This document shows positions 16,648 through 25,454 of a DNA stretch of 46,511 bases, one piece after another. Both the position numbers and the translations under genes were made by a program. Under the pieces are notes generated by a model. That model saw only the letters and a program-made list of their open reading frames with translations. It was not told the DNA's origin and searched no databases. Numbering within the stretch: position 1 is the first letter of the stretch; each line of letters begins with the position of its first letter. Origin of the DNA: Thermoplasmata archaeon (GTDB lineage Archaea > Thermoplasmatota > Thermoplasmata > Thermoplasmatales > Thermoplasmataceae); the NCBI GenBank assembly GCA_021797055.1, contig JAKAAI010000005.1, positions 1-46,511 of the forward strand, read 5' to 3'.

Positions 16648-19600
16648 TCAGGATTTGGCAGATTTCAGTTTTGAGCGTCTTGAAACTAAGTAAGCTGTTA
16701 TAGAGCCAATAACGACAATCGCTGCAACAATCGATCCAAGAATAATAAAGAAAGAGATATTGATCGATGGGTGCACCGTTAATTCGATGACAGATAATAT
16801 CCCATTTGTTTGTGAGGACACAATAAGGACATTATAGCCCGGAACATATACGATGCCGGTTGGTTCAGAGGCAACCATTATTGTGCCCAGTATCGAATAA
16901 TTCTGTCCATTCATTACCATTACGTTTCCGTAATCGTATTGAGAGCTTGTAGAATTAAATGTCAACAAGTAAAGGTATCCGTTGCCGGGATTAAAGTAAG
17001 ATGAAGTGACTATCTGTGGCATATTTTCGAACTTTATTGCCGAATAATTTCTACCATTAAGGGATTCAAAAACACTTGTTATTGAATGAACCGAATAATT
17101 TACCCCAAAGACATCCAGAGTATTAGTTGATGTGTCATATGCCATGGCGGTAGGATAGAAATTAAGTTTTATGGAAGACATAGAATTATTTTTAGTGTTA
17201 AGAACGCCTAAACTGCACGATTGTAAATAATTCATAATTATTTCCCCGTTTACAGGACTATAGGTCATGCTTCGGACACAGCCCGTACTAGGAGTTGTTG
17301 AAGCACTCACAGAATCAGTGAGTTTCAATGTCGTTGCGTTGAATACGGTAATATTCCCATTGGACGGGGAGTATGTATACAACAGATTAGTTAATGGGTT
17401 GTACAGGAGATCATCTGTGTAGAATGATAACTTTGTTTGCTCAAGAATGAGATTATTGCTAGATGGAGATATTTCACCAATTATGTAACCTGCGTCAAAA
17501 TATAGCATGCCGTTTTGTGAATCATACGTAAGAGAATTAACAGCAGAAACTATCTGGTCGACAGGCCTGACAGTTTCAGATGACATATTCAGTGAAGAAA
17601 TTTCAACGCTGTCATGATGGGAGACAAAGTATACCAGATTATTAACTGGATCAGCAGTCATGATATATACCCCTCCGAAGTTTGGATTGCAACAGTAATT
17701 GCAGTCGGTATAAAATACGCCGCTCATGACACTATTTGTGTTGCTCAGTACTGTGGAACTTACATATCCAAGGGGATTCACAGAATTCGAAAACATTACA
17801 TTCAGGCTAATGTTTGATCCATAATCTACATATAAACATCCATGTTCAGGCGAAGGCGAAAAACCAGAAGGACCAATTACAACGAAAGAAATCAAATATT
17901 GAGGAACCGGAAGAGTATAGCTGAAGACAAAATTTATGGAATTTGAAGTAGAATTATGAGATATATTGCCGATAGAAACAACCCATCTGTCACCTGACGG
18001 CAATCCACTTTCCTGAAAATGGACATTAAAGGCACTGTTTAAACCGTTTAAGTCTATTAATTTAATTATTGTAGCACCATTTATCCTTACATTGCCAGAG
18101 AACTGTATATAACCATTAACGTAATTAGCAGATAAACTATAGCTATATGTCCCATTTTGCACTATTAATGTTATGGTATTTACAGATGGAGTTACCTGAA
18201 AATCATAACGATCCAGAGCATAACCACTCTTATTAGTAACCGAAAGCGAATAAATGAATGCCGAGTTTGAAAATTCTAGGTTAAACATGAGATAATAATA
18301 TCCAGGGATCAGCTTAAATGAAACATTCTGTGTAACAGGGCGATCAGTAATTGATACTTTTCCAGGGGTGGTTGCGTTCTTAAGGTCGTTTGCTGGATAG
18401 TTTGATGGTTGATCTACAAAAGCTAAAAAGCTATACGAATAATTACCTGGGACAAGGTAATATGTATAATTATTAAACACGGTCAGAGAAGAACCTATGT
18501 AAGCAGAGTTTGATGTATTGACCAGTTTCGATTCCCAGCAGAAATAAGATGGCGGTCCACTAACCTTAAATTCAAGGGGATAGAAGTCAAGATTAACAAC
18601 AGCAGACCGGCTATTGATTTCAACTCTATAAGTATTCGAAAATGAAACCTGGTTGTTGCTGACAGTATAGGTATAATTTCCGTTTGGAATGAATAAGCTT
18701 ATAATGTGAGATGACGACAGATCTAAAACTGGAAGTTGATTTATTTTTACACTATAATCATAACCTTCGGGTAAACCAGTTGCAATGAATGTCAGATTGT
18801 AAATTCCATTGAAAGAAACTGTCTTAACTGTATTTTCAAATACATCAAGTTTTGCAGAGCTAATATTTTGATAGGACGGGAACCTTAGATCCAAAGGGGA
18901 AAATATATCGCTTTGATAACTATATGATCCTGGCGGAAGATATGTCGATATTTTCGTAAGTGAGGAACTGACCTGGTAAAGGAAATTTATTCCCATGGAA
19001 AAATTGTATAACTCAATACCCCAGTATGAACCAGATGGCACGTCAGCAGAAGCGAACACTACATTTTCAAAGACAAACTTTGGAGCAACTGAACTGATTG
19101 AGGTATTCACATAACCCTGTGTGAAGTGCGAATAACCTGTGCAATAGAATTCAGATTCCTCCACGCTGGCAGTGTATGAATAGTTTCCGGGAGGCAAGTA
19201 AAACGAGAGAGACTTATTATATGTGAATAAAGATGCGCTTATTCCCTCTTTATTATCAATTAATGAGACTTCCCATGAAGCGTTTAAACCTCCAGGCAGA
19301 CCTGAAGTTGAAAATATTACTCTGTCGAAAGTGAATGCTTTAGTTATCCCTGAACCGTTAACTAAAAAATATCCGTTTCCAACCGAATAACATTCACAGG
19401 TAGTCAGATTGCGGATACCAAGTGAATACGAGTAATTCCCATCTGGCAGGTAAAAATTCTTATCATTGCTAATTGTAGAGATTATAGACAGATATGTTGT
19501 ATTTGTGATCCTGATATATAATTGAGAGCCAGGGCCAACATCAGTTTGCAGGGTGACCTTATAAAAATTAAAACTCTCGCTTACTGGATTCCCGGCTACT

Positions 19601-19944
19601 GATATGGATCCAGAATACAGGTAATCAGAAACTCCTGACACAAAAGCGTAATAATTATAGTAACCGTCGGGCAGTTGAATTGATAAGGAAGAGGTATTCC
19701 CGCTTACATAGTAGGAACCAACCTGAACGGCCCAGCTCATACCAGTTGGTAACCCGGTTTCCGTAAAAGTCACTTCGTAATCTGAACTGGAAACATACGG
19801 CGTAATTATATGTAAAGAATCAGCAGTATCGCTGGGTTGGTTGATATTGTCAACAATATAAAATCCGGAGAGCAAAAACATCAATACAACAAAAACCGGG
19901 ACATATTTTCGTGCGCGTTTAAGATTTGGTTTCACAAAATCCAC
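16648..19944 (-). CDS. Giant membrane-anchored surface protein: Ig-like repeats plus YVTN-type beta-propeller
   Basis: A 1098-residue exported protein with an N-terminal hydrophobic segment (about residues 14-33, after KRARK) and a C-terminal membrane helix (about 1060-1085) followed by basic residues, so anchored with the bulk outside. Residues 55 to about 720 hold roughly eight divergent repeats of about 85 residues. Each begins with a strand like FTETGLPTGMSW and later has LPxGxYxYxxxV, a pattern common in Thermoplasmatales surface proteins and thermopsin-like proteases. From about 740 to 1050 come YVTN/NHL-like repeats (PVNNLVYFVS, YDSQNGMLYF, YNPLTNLLY, YSPVNGEIIM, NPGNGYLYLL) that should form a beta-propeller. 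A CNYCCNP cluster marks the junction. Start is GTG at 19944, supported by a TATA box 24 bp upstream. Many N-x-S/T sequons are present. A binding or S-layer-associated role is inference. Confidence 0.85.
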   Translation of the reverse strand: MDFVKPNLKRARKYVPVFVVLMFLLSGFYIVDNINQPSDTADSLHIITPYVSSSDYEVTFTETGLPTGMSWAVQVGSYYVSGNTSSLSIQLPDGYYNYYAFVSGVSDYLYSGSISVAGNPVSESFNFYKVTLQTDVGPGSQLYIRITNTTYLSIISTISNDKNFYLPDGNYSYSLGIRNLTTCECYSVGNGYFLVNGSGITKAFTFDRVIFSTSGLPGGLNASWEVSLIDNKEGISASLFTYNKSLSFYLPPGNYSYTASVEESEFYCTGYSHFTQGYVNTSISSVAPKFVFENVVFASADVPSGSYWGIELYNFSMGINFLYQVSSSLTKISTYLPPGSYSYQSDIFSPLDLRFPSYQNISSAKLDVFENTVKTVSFNGIYNLTFIATGLPEGYDYSVKINQLPVLDLSSSHIISLFIPNGNYTYTVSNNQVSFSNTYRVEINSRSAVVNLDFYPLEFKVSGPPSYFCWESKLVNTSNSAYIGSSLTVFNNYTYYLVPGNYSYSFLAFVDQPSNYPANDLKNATTPGKVSITDRPVTQNVSFKLIPGYYYLMFNLEFSNSAFIYSLSVTNKSGYALDRYDFQVTPSVNTITLIVQNGTYSYSLSANYVNGYIQFSGNVRINGATIIKLIDLNGLNSAFNVHFQESGLPSGDRWVVSIGNISHNSTSNSINFVFSYTLPVPQYLISFVVIGPSGFSPSPEHGCLYVDYGSNISLNVMFSNSVNPLGYVSSTVLSNTNSVMSGVFYTDCNYCCNPNFGGVYIMTADPVNNLVYFVSHHDSVEISSLNMSSETVRPVDQIVSAVNSLTYDSQNGMLYFDAGYIIGEISPSSNNLILEQTKLSFYTDDLLYNPLTNLLYTYSPSNGNITVFNATTLKLTDSVSASTTPSTGCVRSMTYSPVNGEIIMNYLQSCSLGVLNTKNNSMSSIKLNFYPTAMAYDTSTNTLDVFGVNYSVHSITSVFESLNGRNYSAIKFENMPQIVTSSYFNPGNGYLYLLTFNSTSSQYDYGNVMVMNGQNYSILGTIMVASEPTGIVYVPGYNVLIVSSQTNGILSVIELTVHPSINISFFIILGSIVAAIVVIGSITAYLVSRRSKLKSAKS

Positions 19945-19960
19945 TGGAGACGCATAATTG

Positions 19961-19974
19961 TTAAATATATAAAT
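19961..19974 (-). promoter_or_regulatory. TATA box of the giant surface-protein gene
   Basis: Minus-strand ATTTATATATTTAA, centred about 24 bp before the GTG at 19944. It supports the choice of GTG and a leaderless transcript; it is one of the best TATA matches in the window. Confidence 0.6.
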
Positions 19975-20079
19975 TTTTACGAATAATTAATAATGATGAC
20001 AGCTGGTATTCATTTACACTGATATAACAGACAACGATATCCTAACAACCTCAGTTCCTGAATCTAGGTATATATTGGA

Positions 20080-20421
20080 TCATTCAGGCAGATCAAGTTC
20101 CACTTTAAAACCGATCTTCTGGATCTGATCCTTTAGGGACGAAATAACCATATTTTCCTTCGAATCTAGTGAAGCAAGTGAAATCGAAACAACTTTCTTC
20201 TGCAAATTGAAAACCACAAAACCAATTGTCTTATCGTCCGGTTTGATCTCATCAGTACGGGCATAATTTGAAATATATTCCTGAAGACTTTCAGTAGATG
20301 TCTCGGCATCTGTTAAAGATATTATATCTTTCAGAGAATCATTAAATTTAGATCTTTCAACACAAATAGTTGAAGGATGAAATTCCCCGAGGACAATATT
20401 GTACATTATGCACTCTGTCAT
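20080..20421 (-). CDS. Unknown small protein downstream of peroxiredoxin
   Basis: A 113-residue protein with no recognised family. It has an alternating hydrophobic/charged pattern consistent with a small alpha/beta fold, with strands IGFVVFNLQKKVVSISLASL and MVISSLKDQIQKIGFKVELDL at the end. It lies 12 bp after the peroxiredoxin stop on the same strand, so is likely co-transcribed. The first ATG (20421) falls in the loop of a 7-bp hairpin; a second in-frame ATG at 20406 just after the hairpin is an alternative start giving 108 residues. Confidence is moderate because composition and position look coding. Confidence 0.65.
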   Translation of the reverse strand: MTECIMYNIVLGEFHPSTICVERSKFNDSLKDIISLTDAETSTESLQEYISNYARTDEIKPDDKTIGFVVFNLQKKVVSISLASLDSKENMVISSLKDQIQKIGFKVELDLPE

Positions 20422-20430
20422 TTAGAGTGC
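20410..20430 (-). promoter_or_regulatory. Hairpin with start codon in its loop
   Basis: Perfect 7-bp inverted repeat GCACTCT / AGAGTGC with a 7-base loop. Read on the minus strand the loop is AAATGAC and contains the upstream candidate ATG of the following gene. No U-tract follows, so it is not a classical terminator. It may tune translation of the downstream gene or mRNA stability. Confidence 0.45.
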
Positions 20431-20433
20431 CTT

Positions 20434-21045
20434 TTATTGCTTAACTCTTTTCAGGTACCAGCGCTCTGCTCCTTCCTTGTCCCTCTGAAGACTGTCCTCA
20501 AGTGTAAGGGGTGCACCTGCAATTCCTGCTTCTCCAGGTTTCCAGTTCGCCGGGGTTGCGAGTTTTTTATCCCAGTTGAATTGAAGAGCCTTTATTACCC
20601 TGAGTATTTCATCCATATTTCTACCGGTTTCTGCGGGGTAATATATCATCCATCTGACAATCTGATTTGGATCTATTATGAATACGCCCCTGACAGTCAC
20701 ACCGGACTTTTCATCATATAAATTATACGCCTTTGCGACTTCTTTTTCTATATCGGCGATAACAGGGAACGGTACGTTCACGCCATAATGTTCATTTATA
20801 TCCCTGAGCCACGCAATATGACTGTAGATGCTGTCAACGCTTAGTCCAATAAGCTCGACTCCTAACTTTTTAAAATCTTCATATCGTTCTGTAAAAGCTA
20901 GAAATTCTGTAGTACAAACAGGGGTAAAGTCTGCTGGATGTGAGAATAAAAGAACCCACTTTCCTTTTAGGGAGGAAAAAACAAGTGGTCCCTTAGTTGT
21001 GTTCACCGTAAAGTCTGGCGCTTTCATTCCAAGATATACTGGCAT
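20434..21045 (-). CDS. Peroxiredoxin (1-Cys, Prx6/AhpC-TSA family)
   Basis: Reduces peroxides using a cysteine thiol. The 203-residue protein has the thioredoxin-fold core with the peroxidatic cysteine C44 in DFTPVCTTEF, the supporting Arg region, and the long Prx6-type C-terminal domain (ATPANWKPGEAG, then DSLQRDKEGAERWYLKRV). C44 is the only cysteine in the protein: the C-terminal cysteines found in several archaeal homologues are absent, so the reductant must act on the sulfenic acid directly. A GGTGA-type Shine-Dalgarno lies about seven bases before the ATG, with an AT-rich box near 21080-21090. Likely protects an aerobic, iron-rich lifestyle. Confidence 0.94.
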   Translation of the reverse strand: MPVYLGMKAPDFTVNTTKGPLVFSSLKGKWVLLFSHPADFTPVCTTEFLAFTERYEDFKKLGVELIGLSVDSIYSHIAWLRDINEHYGVNVPFPVIADIEKEVAKAYNLYDEKSGVTVRGVFIIDPNQIVRWMIYYPAETGRNMDEILRVIKALQFNWDKKLATPANWKPGEAGIAGAPLTLEDSLQRDKEGAERWYLKRVKQ

Positions 21046-21164
21046 TTTAAATCACCTGTTTCAATATACGTATCAAATAGATAATTATTTTGAATTACGC
21101 AGGATTATGTATTGTTCGGAGTCTTATTGTAGCCGGTAATTTTATTTTCCATTGAAATAATCTG

Positions 21165-22139
21165 TCAAAATTCATTTGCATATAATTCAGTGAAATATGT
21201 AATAAGGAGATCTGCTCCAGCCCGGAAAGGTGCTACGAGAGACTCCTCTATTATTTCCTTCTGAACAAGACCCATGTCCACCGCATTCTTTATCATGGTA
21301 TATTCAGCACTAACACTGTAAACAGCGAGTGGGAGGTTTGTTCTCTGCCGGACTCTTTCAACTATGTCCAGATAAAACATAGAAGGTTTTACCATCAATA
21401 TATCTGCCCCTTCCTGTTCGTCTAATTCTATTTCTTTAAGCGATTGCCTGTAATTTCTATAATCCATCTGATATCCTCTTCTGTCGCCAAACTTAGGCGA
21501 TGAAGAAGCTGCATCCCTGAATGGGCCGTATAGGGTTGAAGCAAACTTTGATGAGTATGACATTATTAGTGTTTCTCTGAAATTACCCGTATCCAGTGCA
21601 GATCTTATTGCTGAAACCTGGCCATCCATCATACCACTAGGTGCGACAATATCTGCGCCGGCCTCTGCATATGAGACTGCTATCTTGCCGTATACCTCCA
21701 GGGTTGAGTCGTTATCTACCTTGCCGTTTACCATTAACCCGCAATGACCGTGATCGGTATATTCGCAGAGGCACAGATCAGCAATACTTGTCAATCTGGA
21801 AGTTTCATCGCATATCTTCAGTGCTTTCTGTACCACGCCGTTAGGATCAAAAGACGACGAACCTGCAGGATCCTTTTCCTTTGGTATCCCGAAAAGCAAT
21901 ATCGTCCTGATTCCCAGATTTTCGAGCTTACCAAAATATTCTTCCAAACCTGATAGGGGATACCTGAAAATTCCAGGCATGCTTTCAATCTTTTGAGGTT
22001 CTTTAATATTCTCGTCGACAAAAACGGGCATTACAAGCTTCTTTTTGTCTACTTTGAACTGTGCTACCATATCTCTTATATATTCAGACTTTCGGAGTCT
22101 CCTCGGGCGTTCTACTGGATACACATGTTGGTAGCGCAC
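21165..22139 (-). CDS. hemB: Porphobilinogen synthase (delta-aminolevulinic acid dehydratase)
   Basis: Condenses two 5-aminolevulinates to porphobilinogen in the tetrapyrrole pathway. The 324-residue protein shows the family landmarks: RRLRKSEYIRDMV at the N-terminus, VMPVFVDENI, the metal site DLCLCEYTDHGHCG with three cysteines (zinc-dependent type), APSGMMDGQV, the first active-site Lys in SYSSKFASTLYGPFRDAA, and the Schiff-base Lys in DILMVKPSMFYLDI. Start is GTG at 22139; the nearby ATG at 22144 is out of frame. A TATA-like AACTTAAAAG lies about 28 bp upstream. It is apart from hemL-hemC-hemD, which lie about 15 kb away. Confidence 0.95.
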   Translation of the reverse strand: MRYQHVYPVERPRRLRKSEYIRDMVAQFKVDKKKLVMPVFVDENIKEPQKIESMPGIFRYPLSGLEEYFGKLENLGIRTILLFGIPKEKDPAGSSSFDPNGVVQKALKICDETSRLTSIADLCLCEYTDHGHCGLMVNGKVDNDSTLEVYGKIAVSYAEAGADIVAPSGMMDGQVSAIRSALDTGNFRETLIMSYSSKFASTLYGPFRDAASSSPKFGDRRGYQMDYRNYRQSLKEIELDEQEGADILMVKPSMFYLDIVERVRQRTNLPLAVYSVSAEYTMIKNAVDMGLVQKEIIEESLVAPFRAGADLLITYFTELYANEF

Positions 22140-22208
22140 GGCATGAATTAAATCTTATCCTGCTTTTAAGTTACAATGTATTCAATTATTGCTCATGGAG
22201 TACTATTG

Positions 22209-22511
22209 ATGAGCTCAGATCTAACTGAAAAAATAAAGAAGATTCGGATTGATCAGAGCACAAAAAACCCACTTCTACCTGAACGCTTCAATGAACAGGA
22301 TTACAAATGTTCCATTGATTTAAGTGGAAATAGGTTGATAGTCTCAACTTCTTCTAAAACGGATGACCTGGAACCCGCATCTAGTATATTGCTAAAAGTA
22401 ACAGCGGATATTCTTTTAAATGTGTATTTAATGGATGAGGATAGATGTTCTTCAATCACACAAATCAAAGAAATAAAGCTGACAGCTTGCGACAAACTAG
22501 ACAAGGATTGA
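22209..22511 (+). CDS. Unknown small protein, convergent with the RecA-like ATPase
   Basis: A 100-residue protein beginning MSSDLTEKIKK. I chose ATG 22209 because GGAG (22197-22200) lies eight bases upstream; an in-frame ATG at 22176 would add 11 residues. The middle holds a strand pattern YKCSIDLSGNRLIVSTSS followed by a helix SSILLKVTADILLNVYLMDE. The small strand-strand-helix layout is reminiscent of Pcc1-type KEOPS subunits, but the resemblance is weak and I do not assign it. It overlaps the ATPase gene by 15 bp tail to tail. Confidence 0.6.
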   Translation: MSSDLTEKIKKIRIDQSTKNPLLPERFNEQDYKCSIDLSGNRLIVSTSSKTDDLEPASSILLKVTADILLNVYLMDEDRCSSITQIKEIKLTACDKLDKD

Positions 22512-23954
22512 AAGCTTTATTGAAGGCCAGCTATCTTCTCCAACTTCGACACTGCACAGGTACATTTCTGATGGATCTGAGTGAACAGTAACATAACCGA
22601 AGTTATCAGACATGTGAACAATATAACTACCAAAATGCAATATCTTGGAAAATTCCTCATCATCAGCAATTATAACTATCAGATTTCCAGTCCTCAGTGA
22701 ATTTATCAGGTTCGCAAGGTCACCGTAAAATGATTCCCCATAAACAAAGGAAAGGAAATCAGTCGAGAGTATGTAAGTATGTGGTTTCTGAGAGGACGAA
22801 AGGTAAAAGTCTACAACCTCACGCGGAAAATCTTCAAGCAGGGATTTGCCTCCCATGTTTATGATATACGGGCTCTGCCTATCAGATTTCTCGGCAGTGA
22901 TATAATGATTCATCCAGTTTGGATCCAGGCACTGCACAAGCGCTCTCGATGATTCATAACTGGAGGATGTGATATCTATAACTCCCCTACCGCTCGATAT
23001 GTTTTCCTTAATCAGGTTATTTTTTAATAGATTAACATATCTGTCAACAGAAGTAGATTTTCCCTCTCTGTGTATAATAACTACAGACCCAACTGGGATC
23101 CTGTCATCAGTCTGTTCAAGAACCTTCGAAAAGGTCGGATTTCCAAAAGGTACTTCTAGCTGGCTGTTCGATATATCCTTTGGATCAGAGACTCTTGAAG
23201 ATGGATATCTGATCGAATCCCTGTTGAAAGAGTGGAATCTCCCATCCTCAAGTGAATAAAGGTAAATTGGGCTTGAGCCAATTGAAACGCCTCTCATTTT
23301 TTCGAGCCTGATAGTCCTCACAAGAAAATTGTTAACTAATTCATAACTCATTGATACGACGCCATCCGAATAATAATCCAGATTGTTATCTATGGAGCTT
23401 TCCATTACTACAATGACATTTGCCCCTGTTCCTTCGACAAGATCTTTCTGTATGATGGAGAAAAGGAGACCCTGATCAAGATCATATTTTTCACAGAGGG
23501 CCTCAATTGAGTCGATCACAATTAAAGGGCTCTTTCCGATATTCTGGTCGACAAAGCTGTACAGAAATTCAATCTCCGGAAGGAGTTCCTCAACATTTAA
23601 AACAAGTCCAGGGCTTAAGGTTGGCCTGCTTCCCCTTGATATTTTTCCCTCCTCAATCATTCTCTCGAGTGCTTCCAGGCTGGACCTCGAGGAAGCTGAG
23701 ATATTCTCAACCTCCTTATTCACGCTCCTCTTACCCGAAGCTAGTTTAGCAAGCCACGGAAATCTAATCAAAAGCGGATCCTCTGAAGCCCTGGTGGATA
23801 TATAATGGACAGGTACTTCAGATCTTACAGAATCCAGAAGCTCCAACGCAAAAGACGTTTTGCCAGCACCGGGTTTGCCTTTAATGATAAGTGAATTACC
23901 ATAATTCTGACGGAAAAAAGACCGGAACATACCTAATAGATAGTCGTTTAGCAT
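22497..23954 (-). CDS. RecA/KaiC/GvpD-like ATPase with a degenerate second domain
   Basis: A 485-residue P-loop ATPase. The N-terminal domain (about residues 1-230) has Walker A GKPGAGKTS near residue 25 and Walker B PLIVIDSIEAL, with VHYISTRASE between, as in KaiC/RadA/GvpD-type proteins. The second half (from about residue 265) begins VGSVVIIHREGKSTS where a second P-loop would be expected, but the glycine-rich loop is lost, and later has HTYILSTDFLSF at a Walker-B-like place. This suggests a duplicated RecA fold with an inactive second copy, resembling the gas-vesicle regulator GvpD in layout. Probably a signalling or regulatory ATPase; no gas-vesicle genes are nearby. A TATA-like GTTAATAA lies about 20 bp upstream. 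Confidence 0.78.
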   Translation of the reverse strand: MLNDYLLGMFRSFFRQNYGNSLIIKGKPGAGKTSFALELLDSVRSEVPVHYISTRASEDPLLIRFPWLAKLASGKRSVNKEVENISASSRSSLEALERMIEEGKISRGSRPTLSPGLVLNVEELLPEIEFLYSFVDQNIGKSPLIVIDSIEALCEKYDLDQGLLFSIIQKDLVEGTGANVIVVMESSIDNNLDYYSDGVVSMSYELVNNFLVRTIRLEKMRGVSIGSSPIYLYSLEDGRFHSFNRDSIRYPSSRVSDPKDISNSQLEVPFGNPTFSKVLEQTDDRIPVGSVVIIHREGKSTSVDRYVNLLKNNLIKENISSGRGVIDITSSSYESSRALVQCLDPNWMNHYITAEKSDRQSPYIINMGGKSLLEDFPREVVDFYLSSSQKPHTYILSTDFLSFVYGESFYGDLANLINSLRTGNLIVIIADDEEFSKILHFGSYIVHMSDNFGYVTVHSDPSEMYLCSVEVGEDSWPSIKLSILV

Positions 23955-24123
23955 CGGAGCAACCTGCTTGTTATTAACTTATTAGTGAAACAGAGATGAT
24001 ATAAAAACTTATTTGCAATTTTTGAAACTTTTCCAGTAATAAAGGGAAGTAATAAGAAAAAAATACAACAAATATTAGGCTGGCGTAATATTTTTATTTG
24101 AAATCTAGATAGGATCACTCATG

Positions 24124-24134
24124 ATTAAATATTA
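24124..24134 (+). promoter_or_regulatory. TATA box of the 5S rRNA gene
   Basis: ATTAAATATTA centred about 24-25 bp before the predicted 5' end of 5S rRNA, so transcription should begin at or very near the mature end. Confidence 0.55.
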
Positions 24135-24152
24135 CCTTTAAATTAGGGTGGC

Positions 24153-24273
24153 AATGACGGCCATAACAGTGGGGTAACACCCGGTCTCATTCCGAACCCG
24201 ACGGTAAAGCTCACTGTGCCCTTCATGCGTACTGTCTTCCGCGAGGAGACGGGAAGTGAGGGTCGCTGTCATT
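24153..24273 (+). rRNA. 5S ribosomal RNA (solitary gene)
   Basis: About 121 nt with the universal 5S core ACACCCGGTCTCATTCCGAA (loop B/C region) and the paired ends AATGAC at the 5' side and GTCATT at the 3' side, forming helix I. Ends are set by that pairing and may be off by one or two bases. No 16S or 23S gene is within the window, consistent with the dispersed rRNA genes known in Thermoplasma. It has its own TATA box, and an ATTATTTTAT stretch follows directly. trpS starts 41 bp downstream. Confidence 0.95.
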
Positions 24274-24314
24274 ATTTTATATGATTTGTTCATTCCTGTG
24301 ATTAGGAAGTTAAA

Positions 24315-25454
24315 ATGCCTGAAGATGATGAGTTCAATGTGACGCCATGGTCTGTGACTGGAAAAGTTGATTACACCAAACTTATGGAGAGGTTTGGCAC
24401 TCAACCCATAGAAATCTCAATTACAAGCAGAATCCGGGACCTGACAGGATCTGAACCACATTTTATGCTCAGAAGAGGAATATTCTTTACGCACAGGGAT
24501 CTTGGATGGCTATTAGATCAATATTCGCTTGGAAATCCCTTCTATCTTTACACCGGGCGCGGACCCTCTGATCATACGCATATAGGTCACCTTGTTCCTT
24601 GGGTTTTTACTAGGTGGTTGCAGGAAAAATTTCATGTTAAATTGATTTTTCAGCTTACAGATGACGAAAAATTTCTTTTCAACGACGATCTGGATCTCGA
24701 GAAGACACACTCGCTTGCACTTGACAATGCCCTGGATATAATATCATTGGGGTTTTCTGAAAGGGACACTGAAATTTTAATAGATTCTGATAACGCATCC
24801 GTTCTCTATCCAAACGCATTAAAAATAGCCAAGAAAATAACGCTTTCAACGGTTAAAGCATCATTCGGGTTTGAAATGGATGCAAATATTGGCATGGCAT
24901 TCTACACAAGCATTCAGGCGGTTCCAGCAATTTTGGAAAGCATCAGGCAGGGTCATAATATTCCATGCCTTATACCGTATGGTATCGATCAGGACCCTCA
25001 TTTTCGCATAGCAAGAGATGTCCTGCCAAAGCTTGGATACCTGAAACCCGCGAGTATAATGAGCATCTTCATTCCACCTCTTTCTGGTGTGGAAGGGAAG
25101 ATGAGCTCTTCAGATCCAAATTATGCAATATTTGTGACCGATTCTGAGAGTACGGTTAGAAAAAAAATAAACAAGTATGCCTTTTCAGGCGGTAAAACAT
25201 CTGTGGAGGAACATAAAAAGTTTGGAGGAGATCCAGATATAGATGTGAGCTACCAGTGGCTCAGGATTATGTTTGAGCCTGACGACAGTAAACTCAATAA
25301 GATAAGAGAAGACTATATTTCTGGAAGCCTTTTAAGTGGCGAGCTAAAGGCTATTTTAATAGAGAAAGTCAATAAATTTCTCAAGAGACATCAGGAATTA
25401 AGAGAGAAAGCAAAGGATAAACTGCCCAGATATCTCACATCATCTCATAAATAA
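24315..25454 (+). CDS. trpS: Tryptophanyl-tRNA synthetase
   Basis: Class I synthetase charging tRNA(Trp), 379 residues. The ATP-binding HIGH motif is in GPSDHTHIGHLVPW (about residue 90) and the KMSKS-type motif is GKMSSSDPNYA (about residue 260). TDDEKFLF, FGFEMDANIGMAFY and PYGIDQDPHFRIARD are typical of the archaeal/eukaryotic TrpRS branch, which carries an N-terminal extension such as the one seen here (residues 1-75). The ATG is preceded by AGGAAG; the T-rich stretch after 5S rRNA (24274-24284) could also act as its TATA box. It overlaps mtnA tail to tail by 15 bp. Confidence 0.96.
   Translation: MPEDDEFNVTPWSVTGKVDYTKLMERFGTQPIEISITSRIRDLTGSEPHFMLRRGIFFTHRDLGWLLDQYSLGNPFYLYTGRGPSDHTHIGHLVPWVFTRWLQEKFHVKLIFQLTDDEKFLFNDDLDLEKTHSLALDNALDIISLGFSERDTEILIDSDNASVLYPNALKIAKKITLSTVKASFGFEMDANIGMAFYTSIQAVPAILESIRQGHNIPCLIPYGIDQDPHFRIARDVLPKLGYLKPASIMSIFIPPLSGVEGKMSSSDPNYAIFVTDSESTVRKKINKYAFSGGKTSVEEHKKFGGDPDIDVSYQWLRIMFEPDDSKLNKIREDYISGSLLSGELKAILIEKVNKFLKRHQELREKAKDKLPRYLTSSHK

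Noticed and set aside
16648..19944. Thermopsin-type protease
   Set aside because: The 'GLP..W' repeats resemble those in thermopsin-like proteins, but I see no protease catalytic domain in the frame; the C-terminal third is a beta-propeller instead.
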